Below are positions 16,962 to 24,955 of a stretch of DNA of 64,000 nucleotides, in pieces. The stretch is taken from positions 124,001 through 188,000 of the forward strand of contig NZ_VLNT01000001.1 of assembly GCF_007421815.1 (NCBI RefSeq), in the 5' to 3' direction. Within the stretch, counting starts at the first letter, position 1, and the number at the start of each line of letters is the position of its first letter. The notes below the pieces were generated by a model that was not told the origin of the DNA, ran no database searches, and worked only from the letters and a program-made list of their open reading frames with translations. Source of the DNA: Aeromicrobium piscarium. Its GTDB lineage: Bacteria; Actinomycetota; Actinomycetes; Propionibacteriales; Nocardioidaceae. The translations under genes were made by a program, and so were the position numbers.

Positions 16962-17190
16962 GATTCCCGTCACCGGCTCTCCCGGCGAAGCCGGCTCTTC
17001 CCGGTGGCGGAAATCGAGTCGGGCCCCTCGTCCGCGCGCAGCGCGCTGGATAGGGATCCCGTCACCGGCTCCACCCGCGCAGCGGGCTGCTCCCCCGGTG
17101 GCGGGAATCGAGTTGGGCCCCTCGTCCGCGCGAAGCGCGCTGGGCACGGATCCCGTCACCGGCTCTCCCCGGACCTCCTTCTCGCGTGAA
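16962..17190. repeat. structured ~93-bp tandem repeat at the prophage/host junction
   Basis: Units at 16962-17054 and 17055-17148 plus a partial third from 17149. Each unit begins GAT(T)CCCGTCACCGGCTC and folds into a long stem (GATTCCCGTCACCGG with CCGGTGGCGGAAATC) enclosing a 5-bp hairpin, then a second hairpin CGCGC/GCGCG. The inner hairpin is CCGGC-GAA-GCCGG in unit 1 and CCCGC-GCA-GCGGG in unit 2, a compensatory base-pair change. The opening segment resembles the T-arm and acceptor 3' strand of a tRNA, so a copy could contain the attachment site. No convincing gene lies between 16813 and 17264. Confidence 0.7.
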
Positions 17191-17264
17191 ACGTATCCCC
17201 TCTTTCCCCTGCCTCCCTCGAACCGTGATGGCACAGTGGTGCGCAACCGAGGAAAGGGGGCGTC

Positions 17265-18143
17265 ATGGGGTGCGACGCGGTCACTGTGCTGGTGTCCTCC
17301 TTCGATGCGGGCCGCCGCGATTGGCGAATGGGCACCGGACCGCAGCAGATCCTCGCGACCGGTCTGCTGGAGGTGCTCGCCGCCGATGGTGTCGATACTC
17401 GGAGTATCCAGATCGAGGCCCGCGATGCCCTGCCCAGCGAGCTGAGTCGCGGTTTCGCCGTTCAGCGCGAGATCGCCGATGCGACCGCTGATGCGCTATC
17501 CGAGGGTCGTCTTCCGATCCTGTTGTCCGGAGACTGCAATTCCTCGCTCGGCATTGTTACGGGCGCGCAGCGGAACGGGGCATCGCCGGCCTTCGTCTGG
17601 TGCGATGCGCACGCCGACTTCCACACGCCGGAGACGGACCGCTTCGGCTCCCTGGACTGTCAGGGCCTCGCGATGCTCACCGGGCGTGCCTGGGAAGGGC
17701 TGGTCCGGGAGACCGGTCTTCGGCCGCTTCCGGACTCGCACGTGGCGCTGGTTGGAGCGCGTGCCGTCGACCCCGAGGAGGAGGCCGCATTAGCGGCCTC
17801 GGGAATGGCTCGTCTCGCGGTGGCCGAGGTCGCGAACGAGCGGAAGCGGGACAACATCCTCGGTGGACTCGTGGCATCGGGCGTCACCAGCGTCCACCTG
17901 CATGTCGACGCCGATGTGCTCGATTCCGGGATCGCCCCGGCGAATGACTACGCGGTGCCCGGTGGACTCCAGGTCGAGGAACTGCTCGGGCTGTTCGTCG
18001 AGACGATCTCGCGGCTGCCTCTCGGTTCGCTCAGCATCGCGTCCTATGACCCACGCCTCGATGCTGATCGCACCTTGACTCGTGCCCTCGTCGACGTGAT
18101 TCGTCGCGTCGTGCGGCTAGGCGATGACGCTGGAGCGTCGTGA
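17265..18143 (+). CDS. arginase/agmatinase-family protein (ureohydrolase fold)
   Basis: 292 residues, ATG at 17265 behind GGAAAGGGGG. The ureohydrolase metal motifs appear in order: LLSGDCNSSLG (residues ~83-93), WCDAHADFHTPE (~112-123) and LHVDADVLDSG (~209-219). Canonical enzymes have GGDHS at the first motif; here the metal-binding His is replaced by Cys (GDCNS). The other Asp/His ligands are kept. The protein may therefore use a different metal or substrate, or may be a non-arginase member. It stands alone, next to the prophage boundary; the neighbours do not indicate the substrate. Confidence 0.8.
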   Translation: MGCDAVTVLVSSFDAGRRDWRMGTGPQQILATGLLEVLAADGVDTRSIQIEARDALPSELSRGFAVQREIADATADALSEGRLPILLSGDCNSSLGIVTGAQRNGASPAFVWCDAHADFHTPETDRFGSLDCQGLAMLTGRAWEGLVRETGLRPLPDSHVALVGARAVDPEEEAALAASGMARLAVAEVANERKRDNILGGLVASGVTSVHLHVDADVLDSGIAPANDYAVPGGLQVEELLGLFVETISRLPLGSLSIASYDPRLDADRTLTRALVDVIRRVVRLGDDAGAS

Positions 18144-18150
18144 TCTCTCC

Positions 18151-18156
18151 TACACT
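18151..18156 (+). promoter_or_regulatory. -10 box TACACT for the anchored exported protein
   Basis: TACACT lies just behind the end of the ureohydrolase gene. Transcription would start near 18163, leaving a short leader with the ribosome site GGGGG at 18174-18178. Confidence 0.4.
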
Positions 18157-18183
18157 CGTGAGAGGCGTGCAACGGGGGTCCGG

Positions 18184-19422
18184 ATGGTGAAGCGGCGATG
18201 GCTGTTGGGGATCGCGGTGGCTGTCATCGCGGTTCTCGTGGCGGGATTGACCTGGTGGTGGGTCGAGCGAACTGGTGACGATGACGAGCCCGAGTTCGTC
18301 GCGACGCTGACATCGGTGAGTCCGCACGAGGTCCCCGGTTATGCCCACCCCGAATGGTGGAGCGACGGGACGACCCCCGTGCGACTGTCCTGGGATGGCG
18401 AGACTCTGGCGGTGGACTCGCCGCGACCGAACATCGAACGTGTGCGTGGTACCCGTCTCGACACGGCTCTGGCCGCTCCCGCGACCGCCGATCCGGCCGC
18501 GGTCGCCTCGCTGCCGGGCGGCGAGGGGGCCCCGTGGATCGCCGTTGCCTTCGAGTCCAAGAGCGTCGATCAGGACGACAAGGAGACGACCGAGAGCCCG
18601 CTGACCTGGACGGGGTCCGATCTCACCTCCGGTGAGCGGCTCGATGGCGGGGCCGCGGCGACGCTGCCGGTGAGCCTGCGCAGCAATGAGATCAGCCCGG
18701 CCGAGGGACCGAGCGCGATCATGACCGCCGACGCCGCCGTGGCGCGCCTCGGCGATACCGACACGGCCCTCGTCACCACCTCCCAGCTGGGCACCATCAC
18801 ACTCCACCGCTGCGCGCTGTCGGCCTGCGAATGGGAGGAAGCGGCAGGGCCCGAGGGCGAGACCCCCTTCTCGATCGCCTCGACCGGCGAAGGGTTCGTC
18901 ACCACCACCGGCGATCGCGACGACGGGCACACGATCTGGTACGCCGAGGATGACGGGTTGCAGTGGCAGGCGATCGGCGAGATCCCCGCAGGAGAGACTG
19001 TCAGCGAGCTCCGCGATGGTGAGGACGGCGTCGTCCTGCTCACCCAGAGCGGTGGCGAGGATGAGGCGATCTACGGCATCCGCACCATCGGCGCCGACGG
19101 TGTCAAGCAGGTCGTCGAGCCGACGCCCTTCTCGGGATCGGGACAGGTGATGGATGTCGCCCGGAACGGTGACGACTGGTTCCTCGCCGGATTCCGTGCG
19201 AGCGATGCGCGGGTGGACCTCGGTCCCCAGTCCACCGCCGCCGAGCTGTGGACACTGGGCGACGAGGAGTGGGAGCCGCTCGGTGATCCGTTGCTCGAGT
19301 ACCAGCCGCTCCAGTGGATCCGGGTCCTGTTCACGAGCCTTGACGGCGAGCTCGCCGCCGCCAGCGATGCTCCAGGCCCCGATATCACCATGACCTGGAC
19401 CTTCGGCCCCGCCGAGGACTGA
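18184..19422 (+). CDS. membrane-anchored exported protein, beta-propeller-like
   Basis: 412 residues from ATG 18184; an in-frame ATG at 18124 lies inside the previous gene. MVKRRWLLGIAVAVIAVLVA gives a positively charged start and a membrane segment (residues ~6-26); the rest is outside. The exported part is acidic with repeated short beta segments (DTALVTTSQLGTITLHRC, TGEGFVTTTGDRDDGHTIWY, ELRDGEDGVVLLTQSG), suggesting a propeller. Two Cys (HRCALSACEWEE) could form a disulfide. No family recognised. Confidence 0.65.
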   Translation: MVKRRWLLGIAVAVIAVLVAGLTWWWVERTGDDDEPEFVATLTSVSPHEVPGYAHPEWWSDGTTPVRLSWDGETLAVDSPRPNIERVRGTRLDTALAAPATADPAAVASLPGGEGAPWIAVAFESKSVDQDDKETTESPLTWTGSDLTSGERLDGGAAATLPVSLRSNEISPAEGPSAIMTADAAVARLGDTDTALVTTSQLGTITLHRCALSACEWEEAAGPEGETPFSIASTGEGFVTTTGDRDDGHTIWYAEDDGLQWQAIGEIPAGETVSELRDGEDGVVLLTQSGGEDEAIYGIRTIGADGVKQVVEPTPFSGSGQVMDVARNGDDWFLAGFRASDARVDLGPQSTAAELWTLGDEEWEPLGDPLLEYQPLQWIRVLFTSLDGELAAASDAPGPDITMTWTFGPAED

Positions 19423-19454
19423 ACCGCGAGGAAACCGTCGGAGGCGGGTGAGGG

Positions 19455-20411
19455 TCAACTGCGCAGCACTTTGGCCGGGACGAACCAGATGTAGAAGATC
19501 ATCGCGAACAGCTCGATGATCGACTGCATGACGACGACGATCGCCGCGGTCTCCCAGCCCACGGGCAAAGCCAGGGCGAACGGCAGCACGAGGAAGGAAT
19601 TGCGGGTAGCGAGTGTGAACACGAGGGTTCGCCCCTCGTTCACCGGGAGCCGGGCGACGCGGGCGGTGACGACCGCGACCAGGAGCGCCACGATCAGATA
19701 GCCCACGGCGACGGCCAGCACGATCGGGAAGACCCCGACGGCTCCGAGCGCCGACTCGGCGTGTGCCATCGCCACCAGCGTGATCACCACCGTGAGCAGC
19801 GGCACGGGCCACCAGCCGCATCGATCCCGCACCCTACGACCCCGAGACGTCGACTCGAGCGGCCGGGCGATCGCGAGAGCCAGGAGGAGAGGAAGACCGA
19901 TGACGAGCAGCGCCGGCCAGAGATCGCTCAGGGTGAACACGGCGGTGGTGTCGCCACCGGTGAAGGCGGCGAGGTAGAGCGGCAGCAACAGGAGCTGCGC
20001 GATCAGCAGTACCGGGGACGACGCGGTCGCGCGTGAGGCATCACCCCCGCCGAGCTGTGTGAAGCTGATGAACCAGTCGGTGCACGGCGCGAGCAGCACG
20101 AGGAGCAGGCCGAGTCGGAGCGCGGGGTCATCGGGTGTCAGCGAGACGAGACCCCCCACGATCGGCGGCATCACGACGAAGTTGGCGATCAGCGACGTCA
20201 CCAGGAAGCGTCGGTCGCGGAAGGCCGACGCCAGCGCGGTCGCTGGGATCTGCGTGAAGGTGGCGAAGAGCAGGAGCGCGATCACCGGCCAGACGAGGGG
20301 TTCTGCGCGCTCGCCGGCCCCGGGCGCGACCGAGCCCACAGCGAGTCCGGCCCCCGCGCCGGCCAGGTAGCACCAGACCTGGTGGCGTTCCAGGCTCTCT
20401 CGCGCGATCAC
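19455..20411 (-). CDS. arsenite / organic anion permease of the ACR3-bile acid symporter type
   Basis: 318 residues from GTG 20411 (chosen because a -10 box lies 6 nt upstream). About ten membrane segments. Features of the ACR3 group: VMPPIVGGLVSLTPDDPALR in segment 3, LLLVLLAPCTDWFISFTQLG with the conserved Cys of ACR3 arsenite pumps in segment 4, and TLATRNSFLVLPFALALP near the end. It exports arsenite in ACR3 proteins, but no arsR or arsC is adjacent, so another anion is possible. It is divergent from the NarL-type regulator, 105 bp apart. Confidence 0.7.
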   Translation of the reverse strand: MIARESLERHQVWCYLAGAGAGLAVGSVAPGAGERAEPLVWPVIALLLFATFTQIPATALASAFRDRRFLVTSLIANFVVMPPIVGGLVSLTPDDPALRLGLLLVLLAPCTDWFISFTQLGGGDASRATASSPVLLIAQLLLLPLYLAAFTGGDTTAVFTLSDLWPALLVIGLPLLLALAIARPLESTSRGRRVRDRCGWWPVPLLTVVITLVAMAHAESALGAVGVFPIVLAVAVGYLIVALLVAVVTARVARLPVNEGRTLVFTLATRNSFLVLPFALALPVGWETAAIVVVMQSIIELFAMIFYIWFVPAKVLRS

Positions 20412-20417
20412 CCCTCG

Positions 20418-20423
20418 ACCGTA
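20418..20423 (-). promoter_or_regulatory. -10 box TACGGT for the ACR3-type permease
   Basis: On the minus strand TACGGT ends 6 nt before the GTG at 20411: leaderless. Confidence 0.5.
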
Positions 20424-20504
20424 GACGGGTCGGCCCCGGGGCGACTCGCCTCCCCGTGATCGCTGCGCCGAGCCCGGAGCAACAGGCGGAGACGGAGCGT
20501 TGGC

Positions 20505-20510
20505 TACAGT
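20505..20510 (+). promoter_or_regulatory. -10 box TACAGT for the NarL-type regulator
   Basis: TACAGT ends 6 nt before the GTG at 20517: leaderless. Confidence 0.5.
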
Positions 20511-20516
20511 CGAAGC

Positions 20517-21167
20517 GTGAGTCCCGTGAAGGTCGCCGTGACCAATGACTACGCGCTCGTGGTGATCGGACTCACCGAGATGCTCCGCCCGTTCGCCGAC
20601 CGCGTCATCGTGGTCGAGCAGGAGAGCGCGCTGCCCGTGACCAGCGATGTCGACGTCGTCCTGTACGACACCTTCAGCCAGGTCCAGGGCAATGAATTGG
20701 ATATCGACGGGATTCTCGGGGAGTCCCGGGCCCGGGTCGTCGTCTTCAGCTGGTTCACCGATCCCGAGCTGGTGAAGTGGAGCCTGGCCGCAGGGGCCCA
20801 CGGCTACGTCGCGAAGTCGGCATCGGCCGCGGAGCTGGTGGAAGCGATCGAGCGAGTCCACCGGGGTGAGCTGGTGACCCCCGGCTCGTCCATCCGCGAC
20901 CCCGGTGACATCGAGCAGGGCCGCTGGCCGGGTGACGACCAGGGCATCACCGCGCGGGAGGCGGAGGTGCTCGCCCTCATCTGCCAGGGATTGACCAATG
21001 AGCAGATCGCCCAGCGGGCGTTCATCGGCATCAACACGGTCAAGACCTATATCCGCAGCCTATACGCGCGTATCGGGGTGACCACCCGTACGCAGGCGGT
21101 GCTCTGGGGCGTCGATCACGGGTTCCGGCCGCAACCCGTGCGGCGGGTCGATCCGACGGGGCTCTGA
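20517..21167 (+). CDS. NarL/LuxR-type response regulator (orphan)
   Basis: 216 residues. A receiver domain (residues ~1-120) keeps the phospho-acceptor Asp in VDVVLYDTFSQ and the Lys in YVAKSAS, but the N-terminal acidic pair is reduced to VTND. The C-terminal LuxR helix-turn-helix (residues ~142-205) contains ITAREAEVLALICQGLTNEQ and GINTVKTYIRSLYARIG. No sensor kinase is adjacent. Its 3' end overlaps the convergent glycosyltransferase gene by 108 bp. Confidence 0.85.
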   Translation: MSPVKVAVTNDYALVVIGLTEMLRPFADRVIVVEQESALPVTSDVDVVLYDTFSQVQGNELDIDGILGESRARVVVFSWFTDPELVKWSLAAGAHGYVAKSASAAELVEAIERVHRGELVTPGSSIRDPGDIEQGRWPGDDQGITAREAEVLALICQGLTNEQIAQRAFIGINTVKTYIRSLYARIGVTTRTQAVLWGVDHGFRPQPVRRVDPTGL

Positions 21168-21857
21168 CGCGACCCCGAGGTGTCGCAGGAAGCCGGCGAA
21201 GCCGCCGGGTGTGCGACCGTCAAGGCGTCCCGAGGTCAGCACATCGGGCACCGGCGCCACCCGCGCCCCGACCTCGCGCAGCCGTCCGACCAGGTCCACA
21301 TCCTCGTGTTCCTCCAGGTCGGCGAAGCCGCCGACGCGCCAATAGGCGGCCAGTGAGACCCCGAGGTTGGCGCCATGGATGTGGTGTGACGTCCCGCCCT
21401 CGGCGTAGCGCCGGGCCCATCGCCGATACACCGCGATGCTCACATCGGCCGGATCGAGACGGGCCCGGCCGAGGACGAGGTCGGCCCCGGCGGCAGCCTG
21501 CCGAGACTGGGCGAGGAGCCAACCGATGGGGACTCGGCTGTCGGCATCGGTGCAGGCGATCCACACCCGTGTGACGGCTGTGGTCCGGACGATGTGGTCG
21601 ACGCCGGCGGCGCGGGCCGCGCCCACGCTCCTCCTGCTGATGTGGACGGTCTCGGCGTGATGGGCTGCGGCAATCTCCTCGGATCGGTCGGTGCAGTCGT
21701 CCAGGACCACCACGAGGCGCGCGGTCACGCCGACACGCTTCGTCAGGTGTCTCGCGGCGGCCTGGACCGATCCCAGACAGCGCGCCAGCAGGCGCTCCTC
21801 GTTGTGGACCGGGACCACGACGACGATCTCCTGGGGCGGCCCGAAATCCTCATTCAT
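21060..21857 (-). CDS. glycosyltransferase family 2
   Basis: 265 residues. A GT-A fold is visible: IVVVVPVHNEERLLARCLGS at the start, VVLDDCTDRSEEIA, and the DxD-like TDADSRVP (residues ~105-112), with EEHEDVDLVGRLREVG as the likely acceptor region. There are no membrane segments, so it acts in the cytosol on a nucleotide sugar. It is the last gene of a four-gene operon in which neighbours overlap by 4-8 nt; the overlap with the PIG-L/methyltransferase gene is 21850-21857. Its last 108 bp overlap the regulator on the other strand. Confidence 0.8.
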   Translation of the reverse strand: MNEDFGPPQEIVVVVPVHNEERLLARCLGSVQAAARHLTKRVGVTARLVVVLDDCTDRSEEIAAAHHAETVHISRRSVGAARAAGVDHIVRTTAVTRVWIACTDADSRVPIGWLLAQSRQAAAGADLVLGRARLDPADVSIAVYRRWARRYAEGGTSHHIHGANLGVSLAAYWRVGGFADLEEHEDVDLVGRLREVGARVAPVPDVLTSGRLDGRTPGGFAGFLRHLGVASEPRRIDPPHGLRPEPVIDAPEHRLRTGGHPDTRV

Positions 21858-23187
21858 CGGGTGCGATCCAGTCCCGTGCCATCACGAGGATCTCGACATC
21901 GTCGTCGAGGTAGCGGGCCTGCACCGAGGGCAGCTCGCCGCTCTTCTCCGCACTCGTATGGACCTGGGGACCGTCGAGGGGCCAGCCGCGCACCTCTCCT
22001 CGCCAATGGCACAGGACGACCGTCCCACCGGGTAGGAGGGAGCGGCCGATCGCCGTCCACAGCCGCTCGAGCGCGACAGGCGACAGGAAGTAGCCGACCT
22101 CGGAGACGACGATGAGATCGAACCGGCCCTCGGGCCACGCGTCGGGCACCCGCAGGTGCTCCACATCCACGGAGGAGGGGACCCGCTCCCGCGCCAGTGA
22201 CACGGCGTGCTCGCTCGCGTCGACGGCGAGCACCCGATCGGCGCGCCGGCTGAGCAGCGCACTCAGCGAGCCCCTGGAGCACCCGACCTCCAATGCCCGC
22301 TCGTAGTGGTCACGCGGCAGGCAGGCGAGCAGGAGATCGCTCTTGCGTCGCTCGTACCAGCGTTCGTCCACTCCCCACGGATCGTCGTCCTCGGCATGTA
22401 GCCGGTCGAGCGCATCGTCGACAGGGGCGTCGATGATGAAGTGCTCGTCGGTGCCCCCGAAGTGCTCGAGGAAGTCAGCGCTCAGCAGGACCGCGTCCCC
22501 GGGCTCGGAGGACAGCGGGGCCACTTGTGACCGGTGGGCGGCGATGGCGGCGGCCTTCTGCTCGCGGATCGCCCCGTTGACACTCCACCGCCGCGTGGAC
22601 GAGTAGGGCAGCTCGTCGATATCGGCCCAGTGCCAGAACCAGATGGGGTACTCGCCGAGCATCGCGCCGGTGCGAACGGCAGCGGCAGAGGCGGCGCGAC
22701 CGGCCGCCTCGTGATCGGGGTGCCCGTCGTGACGCCAGGGCGCGAGCAGCAGGGTGTGTCGGCCGTCGCCGATGATGTCGACGATGGTCGTGACGAGAGC
22801 CTCATGCTGCCCCGTCAGGTCGCCATCGCCGAAGTCCCCCGGGTGCAACCGGATCGAGGGCGAGAGGATGCGCGCGGCCAATGCCGCTTCCTGCGCCCTC
22901 ATGCCGGCACGTTGTTCCGGTGTCGTGGTGGACGACTGCGGGTGGCTGTTCTCGCCGCGCGTGAGGGTGACGATGTCGACTTCCCAGGCCCGCCGTGCGA
23001 GGTCGGCGGTGATCAGTCCCGCGCCCAGCGTCTCGTCGTCGGGATGGGCCGCCACGACGACCAGCCGGTCGAATCGCTCGAAGCCCGGCTCGGAGGACAG
23101 CGCTGGTATGGCCGTCTGGTTCAGCCGCCGGGTCCAGGACCTCGCCGGCGTGCCGGTCTGGTCGTGGGTGAACGGGGGCGAGCTCAT
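21850..23187 (-). CDS. PIG-L/LmbE deacetylase fused to NodS-like methyltransferase
   Basis: 445 residues. N-terminal half (~1-245): LmbE/PIG-L zinc deacetylase with VVAAHPDDETLGAG and, later, APWRHDGHPDHEAAGRAA, which supply the His/Asp metal ligands. C-terminal half (~285-440): class I SAM methyltransferase of NodS type with LEVGCSRGSLSALLSRRADR (motif I) and FDLIVVSEVGYFLSP. A deacetylase acting on an N-acetyl sugar followed by an N-methyltransferase suggests successive deacetylation and methylation of the same amino sugar. It overlaps both neighbours in the operon (ATGA with the acyl-CoA dehydrogenase). Confidence 0.85.
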   Translation of the reverse strand: MSSPPFTHDQTGTPARSWTRRLNQTAIPALSSEPGFERFDRLVVVAAHPDDETLGAGLITADLARRAWEVDIVTLTRGENSHPQSSTTTPEQRAGMRAQEAALAARILSPSIRLHPGDFGDGDLTGQHEALVTTIVDIIGDGRHTLLLAPWRHDGHPDHEAAGRAASAAAVRTGAMLGEYPIWFWHWADIDELPYSSTRRWSVNGAIREQKAAAIAAHRSQVAPLSSEPGDAVLLSADFLEHFGGTDEHFIIDAPVDDALDRLHAEDDDPWGVDERWYERRKSDLLLACLPRDHYERALEVGCSRGSLSALLSRRADRVLAVDASEHAVSLARERVPSSVDVEHLRVPDAWPEGRFDLIVVSEVGYFLSPVALERLWTAIGRSLLPGGTVVLCHWRGEVRGWPLDGPQVHTSAEKSGELPSVQARYLDDDVEILVMARDWIAPDE

Positions 23188-24227
23188 CGGCCTCTCGCAT
23201 CGCGGAGCAGGTGTCCCAGGGCGGCCGCGTCGCGTTCGGCGTGGTGCTGGCGGAGGTAGAGCTGAAGATCGCGGACCCGGTTCACGAGCCGCTCGTCGGT
23301 GGTGAGGGGCCCCGGACCCAGCGCATGCCCGGCCGTCGTCAGGACCGTCTCCGCAGCTGCCGCGGTGGCCTGCCGCACTCGGGCGGCGAGCAACCGGCTG
23401 GTCTCGGTATCGTCCGGGCGTGCGTCGATCGTCGCGGCGGCACTCGCCATCGCGCGCTGTGCGGGCCAGAGGGCAGCGTCGATGGCACCGACGAGCGACC
23501 AGCCCAGTGTGTCCGCGTCACGGTGCGCCATCACCGCGAGCACCTGATCGGCGACGGCGGTCGCGGCGCCGAGCCAGATCGCGGCGACTCCGATCCCGCC
23601 CCATGCGAACCCCGGCCGTCGTAGGTACCACTCCGGATCGCCCACGGGCTTCACCGTCACCCCGTCGCATCGGACGGTGCTCGTGACGATCGGTTCGAGT
23701 CCGAGCGGAGACCAGGCCGATGAGTCGATCTCGACACCGGTCGACGCGAGGTCGACGGCGAAGAGCGCACGGCGGGAGTCGTCGACCCAGGCCGTGACGA
23801 GGGCGTGGTCGACATCGCCCGCGAGCGAGCACCACGGCTTGCTGCCGGTGAGAGTCCACTGCTCGCCGGGCTCGGCGGCGAGACGCATGCCGGGGCCCTC
23901 GGCGGCCCACACCGCCCAGCTGCCGGGTTCGGCAGCGATGCCCGCCTCGGACAGGATCGCGAGCGCGTCGAGGTGAGGTTCGACGGCCCGAGCGAGGACG
24001 AGATCGGCGCGGCCCAGCTGGGCCAGGAACTCCCAGCGAAGGATGGCCTGGCCGGCACCGGGCAGGGCCACCCGATCGGTGAGAGTGGCGATCCAGGCGA
24101 GGGCCGAGCCTGGCTCACGATCAGTCGGTGGTCCGCCGCCTGTCTCGAGCCAGCCGGCGACATCCTCGCGTCGAGGGTCGGTCTCGTCGAGGACGACGGG
24201 CTCGATAGCTGTCGAAGGGGTGCTCAT
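23184..24227 (-). CDS. acyl-CoA dehydrogenase-like protein
   Basis: 347 residues from ATG 24227, which overlaps the upstream stop (ATGA). The middle beta-domain region has WTLTGSKPWCSLAGDVDHAL, matching the FAD-binding segment of acyl-CoA dehydrogenases, and the C-terminal half is helical (ADQVLAVMAHRDADTLGWSL). It is shorter than typical ~380-residue members, and the catalytic Glu could not be placed with confidence. In this operon it may desaturate an acyl chain carried by the product, or act on an unusual acyl or amino substrate. Confidence 0.75.
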   Translation of the reverse strand: MSTPSTAIEPVVLDETDPRREDVAGWLETGGGPPTDREPGSALAWIATLTDRVALPGAGQAILRWEFLAQLGRADLVLARAVEPHLDALAILSEAGIAAEPGSWAVWAAEGPGMRLAAEPGEQWTLTGSKPWCSLAGDVDHALVTAWVDDSRRALFAVDLASTGVEIDSSAWSPLGLEPIVTSTVRCDGVTVKPVGDPEWYLRRPGFAWGGIGVAAIWLGAATAVADQVLAVMAHRDADTLGWSLVGAIDAALWPAQRAMASAAATIDARPDDTETSRLLAARVRQATAAAAETVLTTAGHALGPGPLTTDERLVNRVRDLQLYLRQHHAERDAAALGHLLRDARGR

Positions 24228-24709
24228 CGTGTACCGAGGTGACGGTCGCTCCACCGTGCGCGCTGGGGGAGCATGGCTGCCAGGCGGGGGACGATCTGCG
24301 CGGGCTCATCGAGAAGCCCGACACCCGCGGCGGCCTCGTCGATCTCGGCGAGGGCGAGAGAGTCCGCCACCTCACGCAGAGCGAGGATCGCGCAGGGACG
24401 CGAGAACGCGCCGAGCAGCAGAGCGATCAGTCGCGGGTCGGGATCGCCGTGCTCGTCGGAGGGTGCGCCGAGGAGCACCAGCGCATCGACCTCCTCGGCG
24501 GTGGTCTCGCCGAGGGGGGACTGCCCGATCCCGATGGCCTCGACTTCGCTCTCGGGGGCGATCACCCGCGGCTGGAACTCGGCGTGGGCGAGCTCGGCCA
24601 CAACCGAGCCGAGTTGCCAGGAGTCCGTCTCCGGGTCGATCACGATGCCCACGACCGCAGTGGTACCCCGATCGAGGGAAGATGGAACGGAGGCCGTCGT
24701 CGATGACAT
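24224..24709 (-). CDS. unknown protein, first gene of the deacetylase/glycosyltransferase operon
   Basis: 161 residues from ATG 24709; a GTG at 24718 is also in frame. An alpha/beta pattern is visible: TTAVVGIVIDPETDSWQLGS, PRVIAPESEVEAIGIGQS, EEVDALVLLGAPSDEHGDPD and RPCAILALREVADSLALAEI. The strand-turn layout recalls DJ-1/PfpI or flavodoxin-like folds, but the nucleophile Cys of DJ-1 is not in its usual place. It overlaps the acyl-CoA dehydrogenase by ATGA. I do not assign a function. Confidence 0.6.
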   Translation of the reverse strand: MSSTTASVPSSLDRGTTAVVGIVIDPETDSWQLGSVVAELAHAEFQPRVIAPESEVEAIGIGQSPLGETTAEEVDALVLLGAPSDEHGDPDPRLIALLLGAFSRPCAILALREVADSLALAEIDEAAAGVGLLDEPAQIVPRLAAMLPQRARWSDRHLGTR

Positions 24710-24955
24710 GAGTTCCACGATGCTGCACGGCCGGTCTCGCCCGCTTCACCCCAATAGGTGAAATCCCGTGTGCAGTGGTGCGGCCCCGCCGCCATCCCGA
24801 CAGCGCATGTCGGGGATGGAGTGCGGGACCGGCTTCTCATCGATCGTAGACCTGTTCGCGCCAGAGCGCACCTCCTCGTGACGACGGACCTCGACTCGCC
24901 CGCCGGACCCCGTCGCGGGCGTAGCCTGACAACGACCCACCATCGAGGAGCCTCC

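Noticed and set aside
16962-17190. Complete tRNA or tmRNA gene
   Set aside because: Only a T-arm/acceptor-like 3' segment is visible; no D-arm, anticodon arm or matching 5' acceptor strand lies upstream.
16872-17246. Minus-strand frame of 124 codons through the tandem repeat
   Set aside because: The frame is open because the repeat unit has no stop in it; it has no ribosome site or -10 box, and conservation there is structural rather than coding.
18031-19821. 596-codon minus-strand frame across the exported-protein gene
   Set aside because: Shadow frame crossing two genes and an intergenic gap.
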